From positions 5,518,001-5,582,000 of the forward strand of contig NZ_SHKW01000001.1 in the NCBI RefSeq assembly GCF_004217555.1: DNA of 64,000 nucleotides. The letters are read 5' to 3'. Source of the DNA: Edaphobacter modestus (GTDB lineage Bacteria > Acidobacteriota > Terriglobia > Terriglobales > Acidobacteriaceae). Shown piece by piece: positions 20,801-28,472 of this stretch. Below the pieces are notes generated by a model. The model worked only from the letters and a program-made list of their open reading frames with translations, ran no database searches and had not been told where the DNA came from. Numbering within the stretch: the first letter of the stretch is position 1; each line of letters begins with the position of its first letter. The position numbers were made by a program, and so were the translations under genes.

Positions 20801-21356
20801 GGATGCCAAGTACGAGAAGCGCATCTCCAGCTTCGACTATCCGCAACACCTTGTGATCTCGTCCACCTACAAACTGCCTTACCCGGTGCTTGGCGGAGAT
20901 GGAATCGTGGGGCATCTTCAACATGCACTGTTGGGCGGCTGGGCGGCTAGCGGTACCTATCTTCTGCAATCGGGTGCCCCGCTTTCCTGGGGAAATGTTG
21001 TCTATCTAGGTGGTGAACTCCATCTCAATCCGAAGAAAACTGTCGGTGCGGCGTTCGATACCAGCCGGTTTGACATGGACCCGAGCCATCAACCCACCTA
21101 CAACATCCGTACGTTTCACACTACCGATTCACGTTGGCGTGGAGATATCACGAACAATATCGATGTGTCTCTGGCTAAGCAGGTCAGCTATCGCGACCGC
21201 ATCACCGGAGAGCTACGGGTCGAAGCATTCAATTTTCTCAACCACGTTACCTTCAGTAACCCTAACCTGACGCCCACGAGTGTGGCCTTCGGCACAATCA
21301 CCGGACAGGCTAACGAATCGAGAACGCTGCAGGTCTCCGCACACATCCGTTTCTAG
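17844..21356 (+). CDS. Oar-like TonB-dependent receptor with carboxypeptidase-regulatory domain
   Basis: Outer-membrane protein of 1170 aa. Start ATG 17844, after GAAAGGAAGA. A signal peptide (HALLLMPFIVSCFLSLPAQ) leads to a carboxypeptidase-regulatory-like domain (SIAGVVTDPGGNAVKSAAV to FRAFLQNGITL, ~45-130), a plug domain (QVITTREVEDLPQNGRTPV, ~145 onward) and a beta-barrel that ends with an aromatic residue (QVSAHIRF), as outer-membrane barrels do. Such receptors import large substrates in TonB-energised fashion. It follows the oxidase-phosphatase pair by 176 bp on the same strand, so it probably takes up a product released by these enzymes. Confidence 0.92.
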   Translation: MQTQKTSRTPCSNRIRHRFIHALLLMPFIVSCFLSLPAQEFRSSIAGVVTDPGGNAVKSAAVMVRNTDTGALFSTKTNDHGNYIAPSLTPGTYEVHVEAPTFRAFLQNGITLQASEQLHVDVMLLLGNVSQEVQVTADAPIVDASNAAIGQVITTREVEDLPQNGRTPVVLAQLALGVASTNHPGQTRPFDNAGAASVSIAGTPTESTEILLDGSPDTDNLLKLAYSPPQDIVQSVNVNVFQVDAGYGHSGGGVLNQVTKGGTNNYHGSVYEYAQFAALNANTYFADQQHKPKPNTHYHQYGLSLGGPIRIPKLFDGRDRVFFEFAWEGIRDSQPASGFLTVPTDAERAGDFSALLAGGTKYQIYDPATATVDSKGNVTRQPFKNNIIPQSRLNPIALQLMKFYPAPNTVNTSFDGTNNYFTSFPSVDLYDNQFGRLDFNLGTRDKLFLDVRHSQRTQTTNNYFHNIATGDPLDRVNWGSGVDNVYTVNPTTLINTRVNWNRYVNYAIAGSQGLDPTPLGYPGYLTANTTLLEYPSIQISTCKTTTYACLFTPNNLAASTYTESYHLLNSLTKVIHEHVLKIGVDARQYRVANIAYNYSAGQFTFGNTFTQASSGSAPAPLGQDLAALLLGLPTAGEYDHNVFLSTHSNYLGIYVQDDWRVSKTLTLNLGLRFDHDFPLYERHNRAINGFDPTITTPLSAHAMAAYNAKPIPEIPIGQFNVPGGLTYASDAKPQLYDTPSKTFSPRVGFAWSPDYLNGKTVLTGGFSIFVFPLLDVGTVNSTGFSSTTPYVATNDNYATAAHSLSDPFPAGYLQPTGSSLGASTSQGQLIYWFNPDFHNAYSERYAFSVQQQLDANTYMQIAYLGAHYVKLPVQRSLNFIPRQYLSTSPIRDTTLVNSLSSNVPNPFSGLLPGTTLNGSMIARAQLLLPYPQYPVDQVIEQNVSNGSVRFNSFNARIQRRLTHGLSLLANYTWSRNIEQDSLLNEADAKYEKRISSFDYPQHLVISSTYKLPYPVLGGDGIVGHLQHALLGGWAASGTYLLQSGAPLSWGNVVYLGGELHLNPKKTVGAAFDTSRFDMDPSHQPTYNIRTFHTTDSRWRGDITNNIDVSLAKQVSYRDRITGELRVEAFNFLNHVTFSNPNLTPTSVAFGTITGQANESRTLQVSAHIRF

Positions 21357-21390
21357 ATCCGGTCAGCCTGACTCACGAAACAACCTGAAG

Positions 21391-21419
21391 CCCGGCCCTG
21401 TAGCGAAGACAGGGCCGGG
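21391..21419 (+). terminator. Hairpin terminator after the TonB receptor
   Basis: Perfect 11-bp stem CCCGGCCCTGT / ACAGGGCCGGG with a 7-base loop, followed by GTTCGAATCTTTTACTT. It lies 35 bp after the receptor stop and 38 bp before the GH28-like gene. The T-tract is weak, so it may attenuate rather than end transcription into the next gene. Confidence 0.65.
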
Positions 21420-21456
21420 GTTCGAATCTTTTACTTACAGCGGAAACGGGAGTTTG

Positions 21457-23049
21457 ATGAGCACCAATCGTAGACAGATCCTGAAGTTCGGCAGCCTCGG
21501 TCTCGCAGCAGTTAGTCCTGCAACGTACTTCGGTGGGATAGCCGATGCCCAGGAGCCGCAGAGAATAGAGGGATCCGCGCTGCTTACACCTGGTCCACGT
21601 GCCGCAACCGAGACGAGCGACACGAAGCGGTTGCAACGTGCAATCGATCAGGTACATGAGCGCGGTGGTGGAACGGTGCATCTTGCTGCGGGCCGCTATG
21701 TCTCCGGCTCTTTGCTGCTGCGGTCCAATGTCTCATTGTGGCTCGACAACGGTTCGATCCTCGCCATGAGTCCGGATGTTGCTGAGTTTCTTCCCGCGGA
21801 GAAGCTGACCTACGAGACCGGAGCGAACCAGGCGACCTCCGACTTTCACGTTGCGTTACTCGTGGGTGATGCCGTCGAGAGCATCGCGGTATTCGGAGAA
21901 GGCGTCATCGAGTGCGAACAAGGTAAGCAGAAAGGCGGAGGCCCCAAGCCAGTTGCGCTAAGGCGCTGCATGCGCGTCAGCCTGCGTGGTATCACCATCC
22001 GCAACGCCCGGAACTACAACATCAGCATGCTCGGCTGCCAGTTTGTCGACATTGATGGCGTCACGATTCAGGGAGGCCACTCCGACGGGATTGATCCCGA
22101 CTGCTGTCGCTACGTGCGCATCGCCAACTGCTTCGTTGAGTCGGCGGACGATAGCCTATGTCTGAAGGCGAGCGGCTCGCTCGGTGAACGTGGCGCAACG
22201 GAGTACGTGACGGTGACCAACTGCGTACTGCGGACGGCAAGCATCCACTTCAAATGTGGGACGGAAAGCTGCGGCGACTTTCGGAACATCACCATCTCAA
22301 ACTGCGTCTTTGAAGGCGGCTTGGGCATGCGACACGGCAACCCAGGCATCGCACTATACACAGTAGATGGCGGAAACCTCGATGGTGTTGTTGCTTCCAA
22401 CATCGTCATGCGGGACGTCGGAACTCCTCTGGCGATCATTCGCGGCAACCGGGATCGCTGTTCGCTCGGCAAAGGCCCGGGGCCTCTCGGTTCTATTAGC
22501 ATCTCGAACATCATCGCAACCGGCGCGAAGTTTACAAGCGTCATCGCAGGCTTGCCGGATGCCCCCGTCACGGGCGTTCACATCAGCAGAGTTTCAATTT
22601 CCATGGCTGTCGCGGGCACCGGCCCTAAGACTTTGGAGGCGGTGCCCGAGCAGCCGACCGCCTATCCCCAACCCGTTATGTTCGGCGCACTCCCCGCCTT
22701 CGGCCTGTTCCTGCGCCACGTTGCGAATCTGGTTCTGTCAGACGTGAAGCTCAAGGCGCCCGCCCAGGAAGATCGTCCCGATATCGTGGCCGACGATGTT
22801 GTGAACCTGCGGCTCCACGGCTATGAGAAAGAACTCGGTACGAATGCGACGCATTTGTGGCTGAATAATGTTCGGGATTCCTGGCTCGAATGTCTTGCGA
22901 TCCTGCCGGTACCCGCTCGTTCGTATCGAGTGAGTGGGGCGAAGACGAGCAATCTATTCTTTAAAGGGAGTGGCGTCCTCGATTGGAAGACGAACCTCTC
23001 GGTCGACACGAGTGTTCCGTGCGGAGCTGTGCATACGTCGAGTGTCTAG
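21457..23049 (+). CDS. Tat-type GH28-like right-handed beta-helix hydrolase
   Basis: 530 aa. Begins MSTNRRQILKFGSLGLAAVSP, a Tat-like signal (NRRQILKFG is a degenerate twin-arginine motif), then the pectate-lyase/GH28 entry region (DTKRLQRAIDQVHERGGGTVHLAAGRYVSG in pieces, ~55-85) and beta-helix coils. The GH28 acids can be placed at SDGIDPDC (~212) and VESADDSLCLKASG (~228), with RHGNPGIALY (~290) in the position of the GHG histidine. Likely cleaves an acidic or rhamnose/galacturonan-type polysaccharide. It probably belongs functionally with the receptor and exported enzymes upstream. Confidence 0.85.
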   Translation: MSTNRRQILKFGSLGLAAVSPATYFGGIADAQEPQRIEGSALLTPGPRAATETSDTKRLQRAIDQVHERGGGTVHLAAGRYVSGSLLLRSNVSLWLDNGSILAMSPDVAEFLPAEKLTYETGANQATSDFHVALLVGDAVESIAVFGEGVIECEQGKQKGGGPKPVALRRCMRVSLRGITIRNARNYNISMLGCQFVDIDGVTIQGGHSDGIDPDCCRYVRIANCFVESADDSLCLKASGSLGERGATEYVTVTNCVLRTASIHFKCGTESCGDFRNITISNCVFEGGLGMRHGNPGIALYTVDGGNLDGVVASNIVMRDVGTPLAIIRGNRDRCSLGKGPGPLGSISISNIIATGAKFTSVIAGLPDAPVTGVHISRVSISMAVAGTGPKTLEAVPEQPTAYPQPVMFGALPAFGLFLRHVANLVLSDVKLKAPAQEDRPDIVADDVVNLRLHGYEKELGTNATHLWLNNVRDSWLECLAILPVPARSYRVSGAKTSNLFFKGSGVLDWKTNLSVDTSVPCGAVHTSSV

Positions 23050-23148
23050 TGAGTCGTTTCCCTGATTTACTTCAGCGTCAGGTCGCCGGCTTGTGATGGT
23101 GCGGGAACAGTTGCGCTCCAGGCTTTAGCTGAGAAGGTACGCAAAATC

Positions 23149-23968
23149 GGCACTGTTGCATTAACGGGGGTGTCGTAGTCTGGAGTGGTTCGCCGAGGAG
23201 CCTTGTTCATGTTCAAGCGTCGTCGTTTCCCTGTGGATATCATCCTGGTGTGCGTTCGCTGGTACTGCAAGTATGGGATAAGCTACCGGGATCAGGCGGA
23301 GATGATGCAGGAACGCGGCGTAGACGTGGATCCGACCACGATCATGCACAGGGTTCATCGCTACGCGCCCGAGCTTGAGAGCGGGTCCGCTGGTACCAGG
23401 GGTACCGTGGTGCGACCTCCTCGTGGCGAGTGGACGAGACGTATGTGAAGGTCGGTGGCCACTGGAAGTACCTGTTCCGGGCCGTCGACAAGCATGGCCG
23501 GTTGATCGACTTCATGTTGATGGATCGGCGAAACACCCGTGCGGCCCATCGCTTCCTGCGAAAAGCGTTGACGACAATGCGCCACTGGCCGCCGTCCTCC
23601 ATCACCACGGACCAACTCGGCTCTTATCCAAAAGCCATTAGCCGGCTGCAACGAGAAGGCAAGCTATCAAGCAATCCCAAGCATCGCACGTGCAAGTATC
23701 TGAACAACATCATTGAAGCGGACCACGGCGCACTGAAGCGAGTCATTCGCCCCACGCGAGGCTTTCAGACAATGAAGACGGCTGCCGCTACGATGAAGGG
23801 GTTCGAGGTGATGCGGATGATCCGCCGAGGACATTGCCTCACGTGTAAGCCGCATGTCAAAGACGAGGTGCGCTTCGTAAACAAGCTGTTCGACATCTTC
23901 GTTATCGCTGTCTGATGTAAACCGCGCAACGGACGAACTGCGACCAACAAAGTTAATGCAACAGAGCC
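23149..23968 (+). mobile_element. IS6-family insertion sequence, copy B
   Basis: About 820 bp with terminal repeats GGCACTGTTGCATTAACG (one mismatch to the copy A end) and GTTAATGCAACAGAGCC. Orientation is opposite to copy A. Flanking 8-mers (23141-23148, 23969-23976) differ, so no target duplication. It adjoins a serine resolvase gene only 15 bp beyond its right end. Confidence 0.87.
23209..23915 (+). pseudogene. IS6-family DDE transposase, copy B, frameshifted
   Basis: ATG 23209 (MFKRRRFPVDIILVCVRWY) after GAGGAGCC. The frame is lost near 23379, where copy A has GAGAAGCGG and this copy GAGAGCGG; two 3-bp tandem expansions follow near 23406-23425. The catalytic part resumes in another frame at MDETYVKVGGHWKYLFRAV and is complete to DIFVIAV, with SITTDQLGSYP and NNIIEADHG. 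Lesions differ from those of copy A, so the two copies decayed independently. Confidence 0.86.
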
Positions 23969-23983
23969 GTTATCGTACAGGTA

Positions 23984-24665
23984 GTGACGAAGGTCAAAAG
24001 GTCTATTCGGACACCTCGGCCCGCTCGAACGCGCAAGCAGTCCCACGGCCAACAGGTAGGCTACCTGCGCGTCAGCTCCCTGGATCAAAAACGAGGTTCG
24101 CCAGCTCGAAGGGCTGGCCCTGGACAAAACCTTCACCGACAAAGCCTCCGGCAAGGATGTAAAGCGGCCCCAACTGGAGGCCATGCAGAGCTTCGTCCGC
24201 GAAGGCGATACAGTGTTTTGTCACTCGATGGGCCGATTGGCCCGCAACCTCGATGACTTGCGGAGAATCGTGCTGGGTCTGACGGAGCGGGGCGTCCATA
24301 TTGTCTTTGTGAAGGAAAACCTGACCTTCAGCGGCGAAGATTCACCCATGTCGGATCTGTTGCTGAGTGTCATGGGGGCCTTTGCTCAGTTCGAGAGAGA
24401 ACTGATCCGTGAGCGCCAGCGCGAGGGAATTGCGATCGCAAAGCGGGAAGGGAAGTACAGCGGCAGAAAGCCGTCTCTGACACCCGCGCGGGCGGTCGAA
24501 CTGCGACGGCGAGTTGCCGATGGTGCCTCGAAGGCTGCGCTTGCTCGCGAGTTCGGCATCAGCCGGGATACGCTATATCGGTATGTTCCTGTCAAAAAAG
24601 CGCCGAGCGGGAAAGCTTGGAAAATGAATTCTATGCAGGGAATCGGAGAGGGAAACGATGAGTGA
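23984..24665 (+). pseudogene. Serine recombinase (resolvase/invertase), frameshifted
   Basis: Hin/Tn3-type recombinase of about 225 residues. The catalytic-serine motif GQQVGYLRVSSLDQ is followed by a run of five A near 24091; with four A the frame passes smoothly into NEVRQLEGLALDKTFTDKAS and on to FCHSMGRLARNLDDLRRIV, the long helix E and the C-terminal helix-turn-helix SKAALAREFGISRDTLYRYV. A one-base insertion therefore breaks it. Its last codons overlap an ATG (24658) of a 15-codon frame MSESEMQAELESLRN that stops at 24705, probably the head of a decayed partner gene. Confidence 0.82.
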
Positions 24666-24913
24666 ATCGGAGATGCAAGCGGAGCTGGAGAGCCTGCGGA
24701 ACTAGAACGCCAGTTCAAGATGGCCCTGTTCGAACGCGCTGGGCTCAGTCTGCCAAAAGTGTCGCCGCTGGTGACACAAAACGTATCCCGAAGCTCTGAG
24801 CGTCTTTCGCGCAAAAATCCATTGACGCGCTTGACACTCCACCTTTAGCATCGCCTCGAACAGTCCTCGCAGTTTAGCCCAAGCTTCCAACGCTGAGTTG
24901 TCTAAGGAGCTTT

Positions 24914-25651
24914 ATGTCTATCACGTCTGCACGCTTTCCGCATTATCTCAACATGCTATTCATTAGAGTTATAGCGTCTGTATTACTCTTTGGCATTCCT
25001 GTATCCGGGATCAATTGGACAGGTGGACTCGTTTATGCTCAAACAAACACAACGCCGACACGGACTTCAGCATCGCGGAACACCTGGACATGGCCAGCAA
25101 TTCCTGGATGCCTTGCAGATCCGGAGATCCAAACGAAGGGAACGACTGATTACAATTCACCAATCTGTCCTCTCTATGATCGGCTGCTGGCGAGTGGCGA
25201 GATCAATATAGAACTCAGGTCCGCTCGCCGGGTCAATGCGGAGATGGATGGCCTTCTATATCCCGCATTCGTGCCTGGCACTGAGGTGGTCACGTTCGTA
25301 ACTACCGATAAATTCGGCGGTTCATTCATCGGCCCAACTGGATTGGTACGCGTCTCTACAAAATCCATTTCGGCACGCAATGGTAGTTGGTGGACTACCC
25401 TGGACACTGTCAGCGAAGGAGGGCGGTTGCTCGACGCAGACGCCATTCAAAGGAAATTGGCATTGCCCGATTCGCCAGCATGCATCGCTTACGCCGAAGT
25501 AGTAAGGCCCGGAGTGCGGGCATATATGGGCGTTGTCGCTCCTGCTTTTGACCAACGCGGAGGAGGCGTAGAGTTTTGGTTTCCTCCCAGCGCAGTCATC
25601 GCAAAGAGGACTGAGCAGATACCTGGCGGTACAGCTTGTGATAGCAACTAA
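24914..25651 (+). CDS. Secreted protein of unknown function
   Basis: 245 aa, AAGGAG ribosome site 4-5 bases before ATG 24914. A hydrophobic signal (IRVIASVLLFGIPVSGINW) with likely cleavage near VYAQ (residue ~44). The mature part has three cysteines (PGCLADPE, SPICPLYDRLL, SPACIAYAE) and a fourth at GTACDSN, which may form disulfides. No family recognised. It shares no operon with neighbours. Confidence 0.65.
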   Translation: MSITSARFPHYLNMLFIRVIASVLLFGIPVSGINWTGGLVYAQTNTTPTRTSASRNTWTWPAIPGCLADPEIQTKGTTDYNSPICPLYDRLLASGEINIELRSARRVNAEMDGLLYPAFVPGTEVVTFVTTDKFGGSFIGPTGLVRVSTKSISARNGSWWTTLDTVSEGGRLLDADAIQRKLALPDSPACIAYAEVVRPGVRAYMGVVAPAFDQRGGGVEFWFPPSAVIAKRTEQIPGGTACDSN

Positions 25652-25980
25652 ACCGGGTGCCGTGGTCGTTTAGTCCGCAACCAGTACCTCAATGAGCGGA
25701 TTTTCCCGACTTAGCAAGACCAATTCGAATGGAGCACTGTCCTGATCACTAGCAATTCGGGAAATCCGGGTTATAGGCTCGCATCGACGTTAGGTGTAGG
25801 CTATTTCTCGTCTAAAGGACAACGCAATCTCCGGGCGCCGATCACCCTAAATCTATGGAATAACACGCGGATATGAAGCCGATCTTCATAATTTACTCAA
25901 ACATGGTTGAAGGTTCGGGGAGTCGACCATATCGGTAGCCCGAGAGACCCCGGGACAAAGGAATGACAGGAGGTAATCTC

Positions 25981-26224
25981 ATGGGCTTCAAGAGCTTATA
26001 TCTAGCCGCGTTTGCTATGCTGGTCACGGCTGCCATGCTGACCGCACAGACCAGTAAGGGCATTCTGTCCGGCGTCGTGCGCGACGCTACGGGCGCGGTG
26101 ATCCAAGGGGTTGCCGTTACGGCTACTAACCAGGATACAAATGAGACCCGTACGGTGATGTCGGAGGCGACCGGGAGATATCGCATCGATGCGATATCTC
26201 CCGGCATTTATAGGGTTCATGGCG
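25981..26224 (+). pseudogene. N-terminal stump of an Oar-like TonB receptor
   Basis: Strong AGGAGGT ribosome site, signal peptide (LYLAAFAMLVTAAMLTAQ) and the start of a carboxypeptidase-regulatory domain (GILSGVVRDATGAVIQGVAV ... SEATGRYRIDAISPG). The frame is cut at 26225 by a MITE, and no barrel sequence follows, so over 95% of the gene is gone. A perfect palindrome lies in the last codons. Confidence 0.82.
26171..26204. repeat. Perfect 34-bp palindrome inside coding sequence
   Basis: Both 17-base halves match exactly (half-site CCGGGAGATATCGCATC, centre at 26187/26188, no loop). It lies in the codons TGRYRIDAISPG of the Oar stump, and both strands encode the same GRYRIDAISPG peptide. It ends 20 bp before the MITE insertion point. 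Confidence 0.9.
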
Positions 26225-26337
26225 GGCTCTGTTGCATTAACCGTTGCAGACGCAACTCGCTCGTACCGATGTTGCAGATCAGGAAGCAACATACGGTAGG
26301 GGCAAGCTGTGCCTGCAACGGTTAATGCAACAGAGCC
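26225..26337. mobile_element. 113-bp MITE derived from the IS6-type element
   Basis: Bounded by a perfect 25-bp inverted repeat beginning GGCTCTGTTGCATTAACC. Its first 68 bp match the left end of IS6 copy A at 57 of 68 ungapped positions by hand count, including the last codons of the transposase; the middle of the element is deleted. It has no coding capacity and would need an active IS6-type transposase. Flanking 8-mers differ, so no target duplication. Confidence 0.85.
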
Positions 26338-26466
26338 GAATGCCATCGCCAACTGCACAGCCAACTCTGCCGCTATCGCCCCCGTGTCTCTGACGAGACA
26401 TTAGGAAGGCTTGAGCCGTGTGAGTTGGAAACTCTCACCACGGTTCTTAGAGGGGCGGTCGGCGGC

Positions 26467-26589
26467 AACGCCGACTGCCTACTCGACCGACGCATCGACT
26501 CAAAGAACAAGCAGCCCTTCGCCTTCGACCTCGTCAACGGCAAGATGATGGCGTTCGCTGGCCTGTGGGACATGGAAGGACCCCGCTAA
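26467..26589 (+). pseudogene. Fragment resembling SRAP (YedK/HMCES) peptidase
   Basis: The frame NADCLLDRRIDSKNKQPF followed by AFDLVNGKMMAFAGLWDMEGPR ends at TAA 26589. KQPFAF...MAFAGLWD matches the core of SOS-response-associated peptidases, which shield abasic DNA. The catalytic N-terminal Cys2 and the active-site His are absent and the reading frame is lost right after GLWD. Only a fragment; assignment moderate. Confidence 0.4.
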
Positions 26590-26646
26590 CGGACAGTGGC
26601 TTCAAAGCTATACCAATCGAACAGCCCGGGCGGTGGCGCTTGTTCA

Positions 26647-27648
26647 TCAGCGGACTCTCTGAATCACCACATCGACATGGCTAGCAGGGATGGTAGCCAG
26701 CAGGCGGTCGGTTACACGGAACAGTGAGGTAAGTGCGCGCTTGACGCCGCGATGAGCCGAACTAGTTCCCGATAACCAGTAATCGGCTCGGTCGCGAAGG
26801 CCACCCTGATTGGGTTGCAGAATGCGAGCGTCGCCGTCAGAGTTGGCAAGCAAATCGCGGAGCATGCGCCGTTCCGTCCCTCCGCGAATACCGCCTCGCA
26901 GGTGCCCTTTCCAATCGCGCCTGCGATTCTCGTCGAAGTTGTAGCGCGAGTGGTTGGTCGCCATGTAGCAAGCCAGCCAATCCGGCATGTAATTTAGGAA
27001 CCACAGTCCCGTGGAATGGCTTTCCTTTGGGAAATAACGGTGCGGCGTCTGATTTATCAGGATGGCTCCGCCCGGATTCACACTCGACCATAGCAGCGGC
27101 ATGACCGTGCGCCTCTCGCAGGGGAGCAAGTGCTCGTAGACCGCGCTGAGCATCACGAAATCGAACCAGCCGATGCCAGGTGGTAAGCTGTCGCCATCAG
27201 GCGAGCGGAGGAACGAGACATTCGCGGCGTGGTGGAAGGTTTGGATGCGACGGGCGATGTCGAGTGCGGTGTCGTTCAGTTCGACGCCCACCATTTCGCA
27301 GTCGGGGAAGAGTTTCGCGAGAGCGAGGGTGGAAGCGCCGGAGCCGCAGCCGAAATCGAGAAGGCGCTTGCCGACGAAAGCCTCGCGCGGAAAGTAGGCG
27401 AGTACTTGCCGCTCGATGGCGCCGATGACGTATGCGGGGTCCTCATGGCGGGCAAGACAGTCGCAGAGCCAGGGAAAAATGCCTTTCTGAAGGAGAAACT
27501 GGATGATTTCGACGGGGAAGGCGGTTTCGCAGGTGCGGAGCTCAACGAATGTAGCGGTGTTGCGGGGTTGGAGGGTGACGCGGAAACGGCCGTCAGGGAG
27601 GGGGGCGAGGAGGACCTTGCCGAGAGGGTCGAGAAGGGTGTCGGTCAT
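26647..27648 (-). CDS. Class I SAM-dependent methyltransferase
   Basis: About 333 aa. The Rossmann motif I LLDFGCGSGASTLALAK is near residue 95, followed by the acidic end of strand 2 (CEMVGVELND) and a motif similar to methyltransf_11/23 (FDFVMLSAVYEHLLP). A ~80-residue N-terminal extension and a C-terminal third (RRDWKGHLRGGIRGGTE...) lie outside the core. It may methylate a small molecule or sugar; no neighbour helps. Start ATG 27648 is preferred because a -10 TATAAT ends 10 bases before it, suggesting a leaderless transcript; ATG 27660 is in frame. Confidence 0.78.
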   Translation of the reverse strand: MTDTLLDPLGKVLLAPLPDGRFRVTLQPRNTATFVELRTCETAFPVEIIQFLLQKGIFPWLCDCLARHEDPAYVIGAIERQVLAYFPREAFVGKRLLDFGCGSGASTLALAKLFPDCEMVGVELNDTALDIARRIQTFHHAANVSFLRSPDGDSLPPGIGWFDFVMLSAVYEHLLPCERRTVMPLLWSSVNPGGAILINQTPHRYFPKESHSTGLWFLNYMPDWLACYMATNHSRYNFDENRRRDWKGHLRGGIRGGTERRMLRDLLANSDGDARILQPNQGGLRDRADYWLSGTSSAHRGVKRALTSLFRVTDRLLATIPASHVDVVIQRVR

Positions 27649-27658
27649 GAGGTAGGTC

Positions 27659-27687
27659 ATTATAATTGTGGCTGGGCAGACGGACAA
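27659..27687 (-). promoter_or_regulatory. Promoter of the methyltransferase gene
   Basis: On the minus strand TTGTCC (27682-27687) and TATAAT (27659-27664) are 17 bases apart. The -10 box matches the sigma-70 consensus fully, the -35 in four of six positions. Transcription would begin at or next to ATG 27648. Confidence 0.55.
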
Positions 27688-27689
27688 GG

Positions 27690-28241
27690 TGTCGAGTTGG
27701 GGGCTTGGCGCGCTGAGGATGAGGCCAACGCTGAGGTGCGGGAGTGGGTGGCTTCAGTCAGGCGGCGGCAGTCCTAACCGTTGCGACATCTACTGCGAAG
27801 AGGGACGAGCCCGTTGCGCGGTTGCGGAAGGTGCCGGTGAAGAGGCTCGGATAGATCTGAAGACGCTCGGATGGCGTTCACTCATCGTTTGGGAATGTGA
27901 GTTGTCGGGGAGCCGGATTTTCACGAGTTGGAACCAGCTGGAGAGGTGGCTGAGGCGGGTAGAGGGCCTGCGGCGAGTGGCGTGAGCGTCTCAGTCTTCC
28001 GGCACCTCTGTCTGGGGTGTCGACATAAGTCATTGAATCAGAGAGGGTGGATGCTGGTGAGCCGCATCGACAGCCGACAGCGGTTGAAGAGTGCTGCTCA
28101 GACCGTGCACACTAGACTAAAGTCGCACACAATAAAATTGCTCATGGATAAAGGTCTCGCTGGTGCGCCTTTGTTGGGGGTTGTCCTCGCCAGGGTTGCC
28201 AACGGCAGACCGGCCTCTGGCTCTGCGCAGGAGTGCGCCGC
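27690..28241. other. Gene-free region
   Basis: About 550 bp without a credible gene on either strand. No repeat or hairpin of note was seen. Confidence 0.4.
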
Positions 28242-28466
28242 ATGAATCGAGTTCTGCTGCCTTTGGTTGTGTTTGCCCCGGTAGTTGCCGTCGGAACTTC
28301 ACAGGTCAGTCAGCCCGACTTGCGTCTGCAGGTCGTTCCGGCAACTGTGTACAAGGTCGACGATCCTGGGGGTGCTAGAACGTCATCATTCGTGTTCAAC
28401 ATTGCTGTTGCTTATCACAATCTCCGTCGTATTCTTTTCACGCTAAATGTCGTATATCTAGCGTGA
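28242..28466 (+). CDS. Short secreted protein, probably truncated
   Basis: 74 aa from ATG 28242 with AGGAG 8 bases upstream. Signal peptide MNRVLLPLVVFAPVVAVGTS, then QPDLRLQVVPATVYKVDDPGG. After about residue 45 composition changes (HNLRRILFTLNVVYLA) and the frame ends in the inverted repeat just before the recombinase gene. Probably an exported protein cut by insertion of the recombinase unit at about 28380-28440. Family not recognised. Confidence 0.4.
   Translation: MNRVLLPLVVFAPVVAVGTSQVSQPDLRLQVVPATVYKVDDPGGARTSSFVFNIAVAYHNLRRILFTLNVVYLA
28439..28465. promoter_or_regulatory. Inverted repeat before the tyrosine recombinase
   Basis: CACGCTA (28439-28445) and TAGCGTG (28459-28465) form a perfect 7-bp inverted repeat with a 13-bp spacer, 7 bp ahead of the recombinase start. 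The size fits a core-type recombination site or an autoregulatory operator. No second copy was found at the far end of the unit. Confidence 0.4.
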
Positions 28467-28472
28467 GGTGCT

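Noticed and set aside
11749..23968. Composite transposon bounded by the two IS6 copies
   Set aside because: The copies are diverged from each other, both transposases are broken by different lesions, and no target duplications remain; the enclosed locus looks chromosomal. Ancient mobilisation cannot be excluded.
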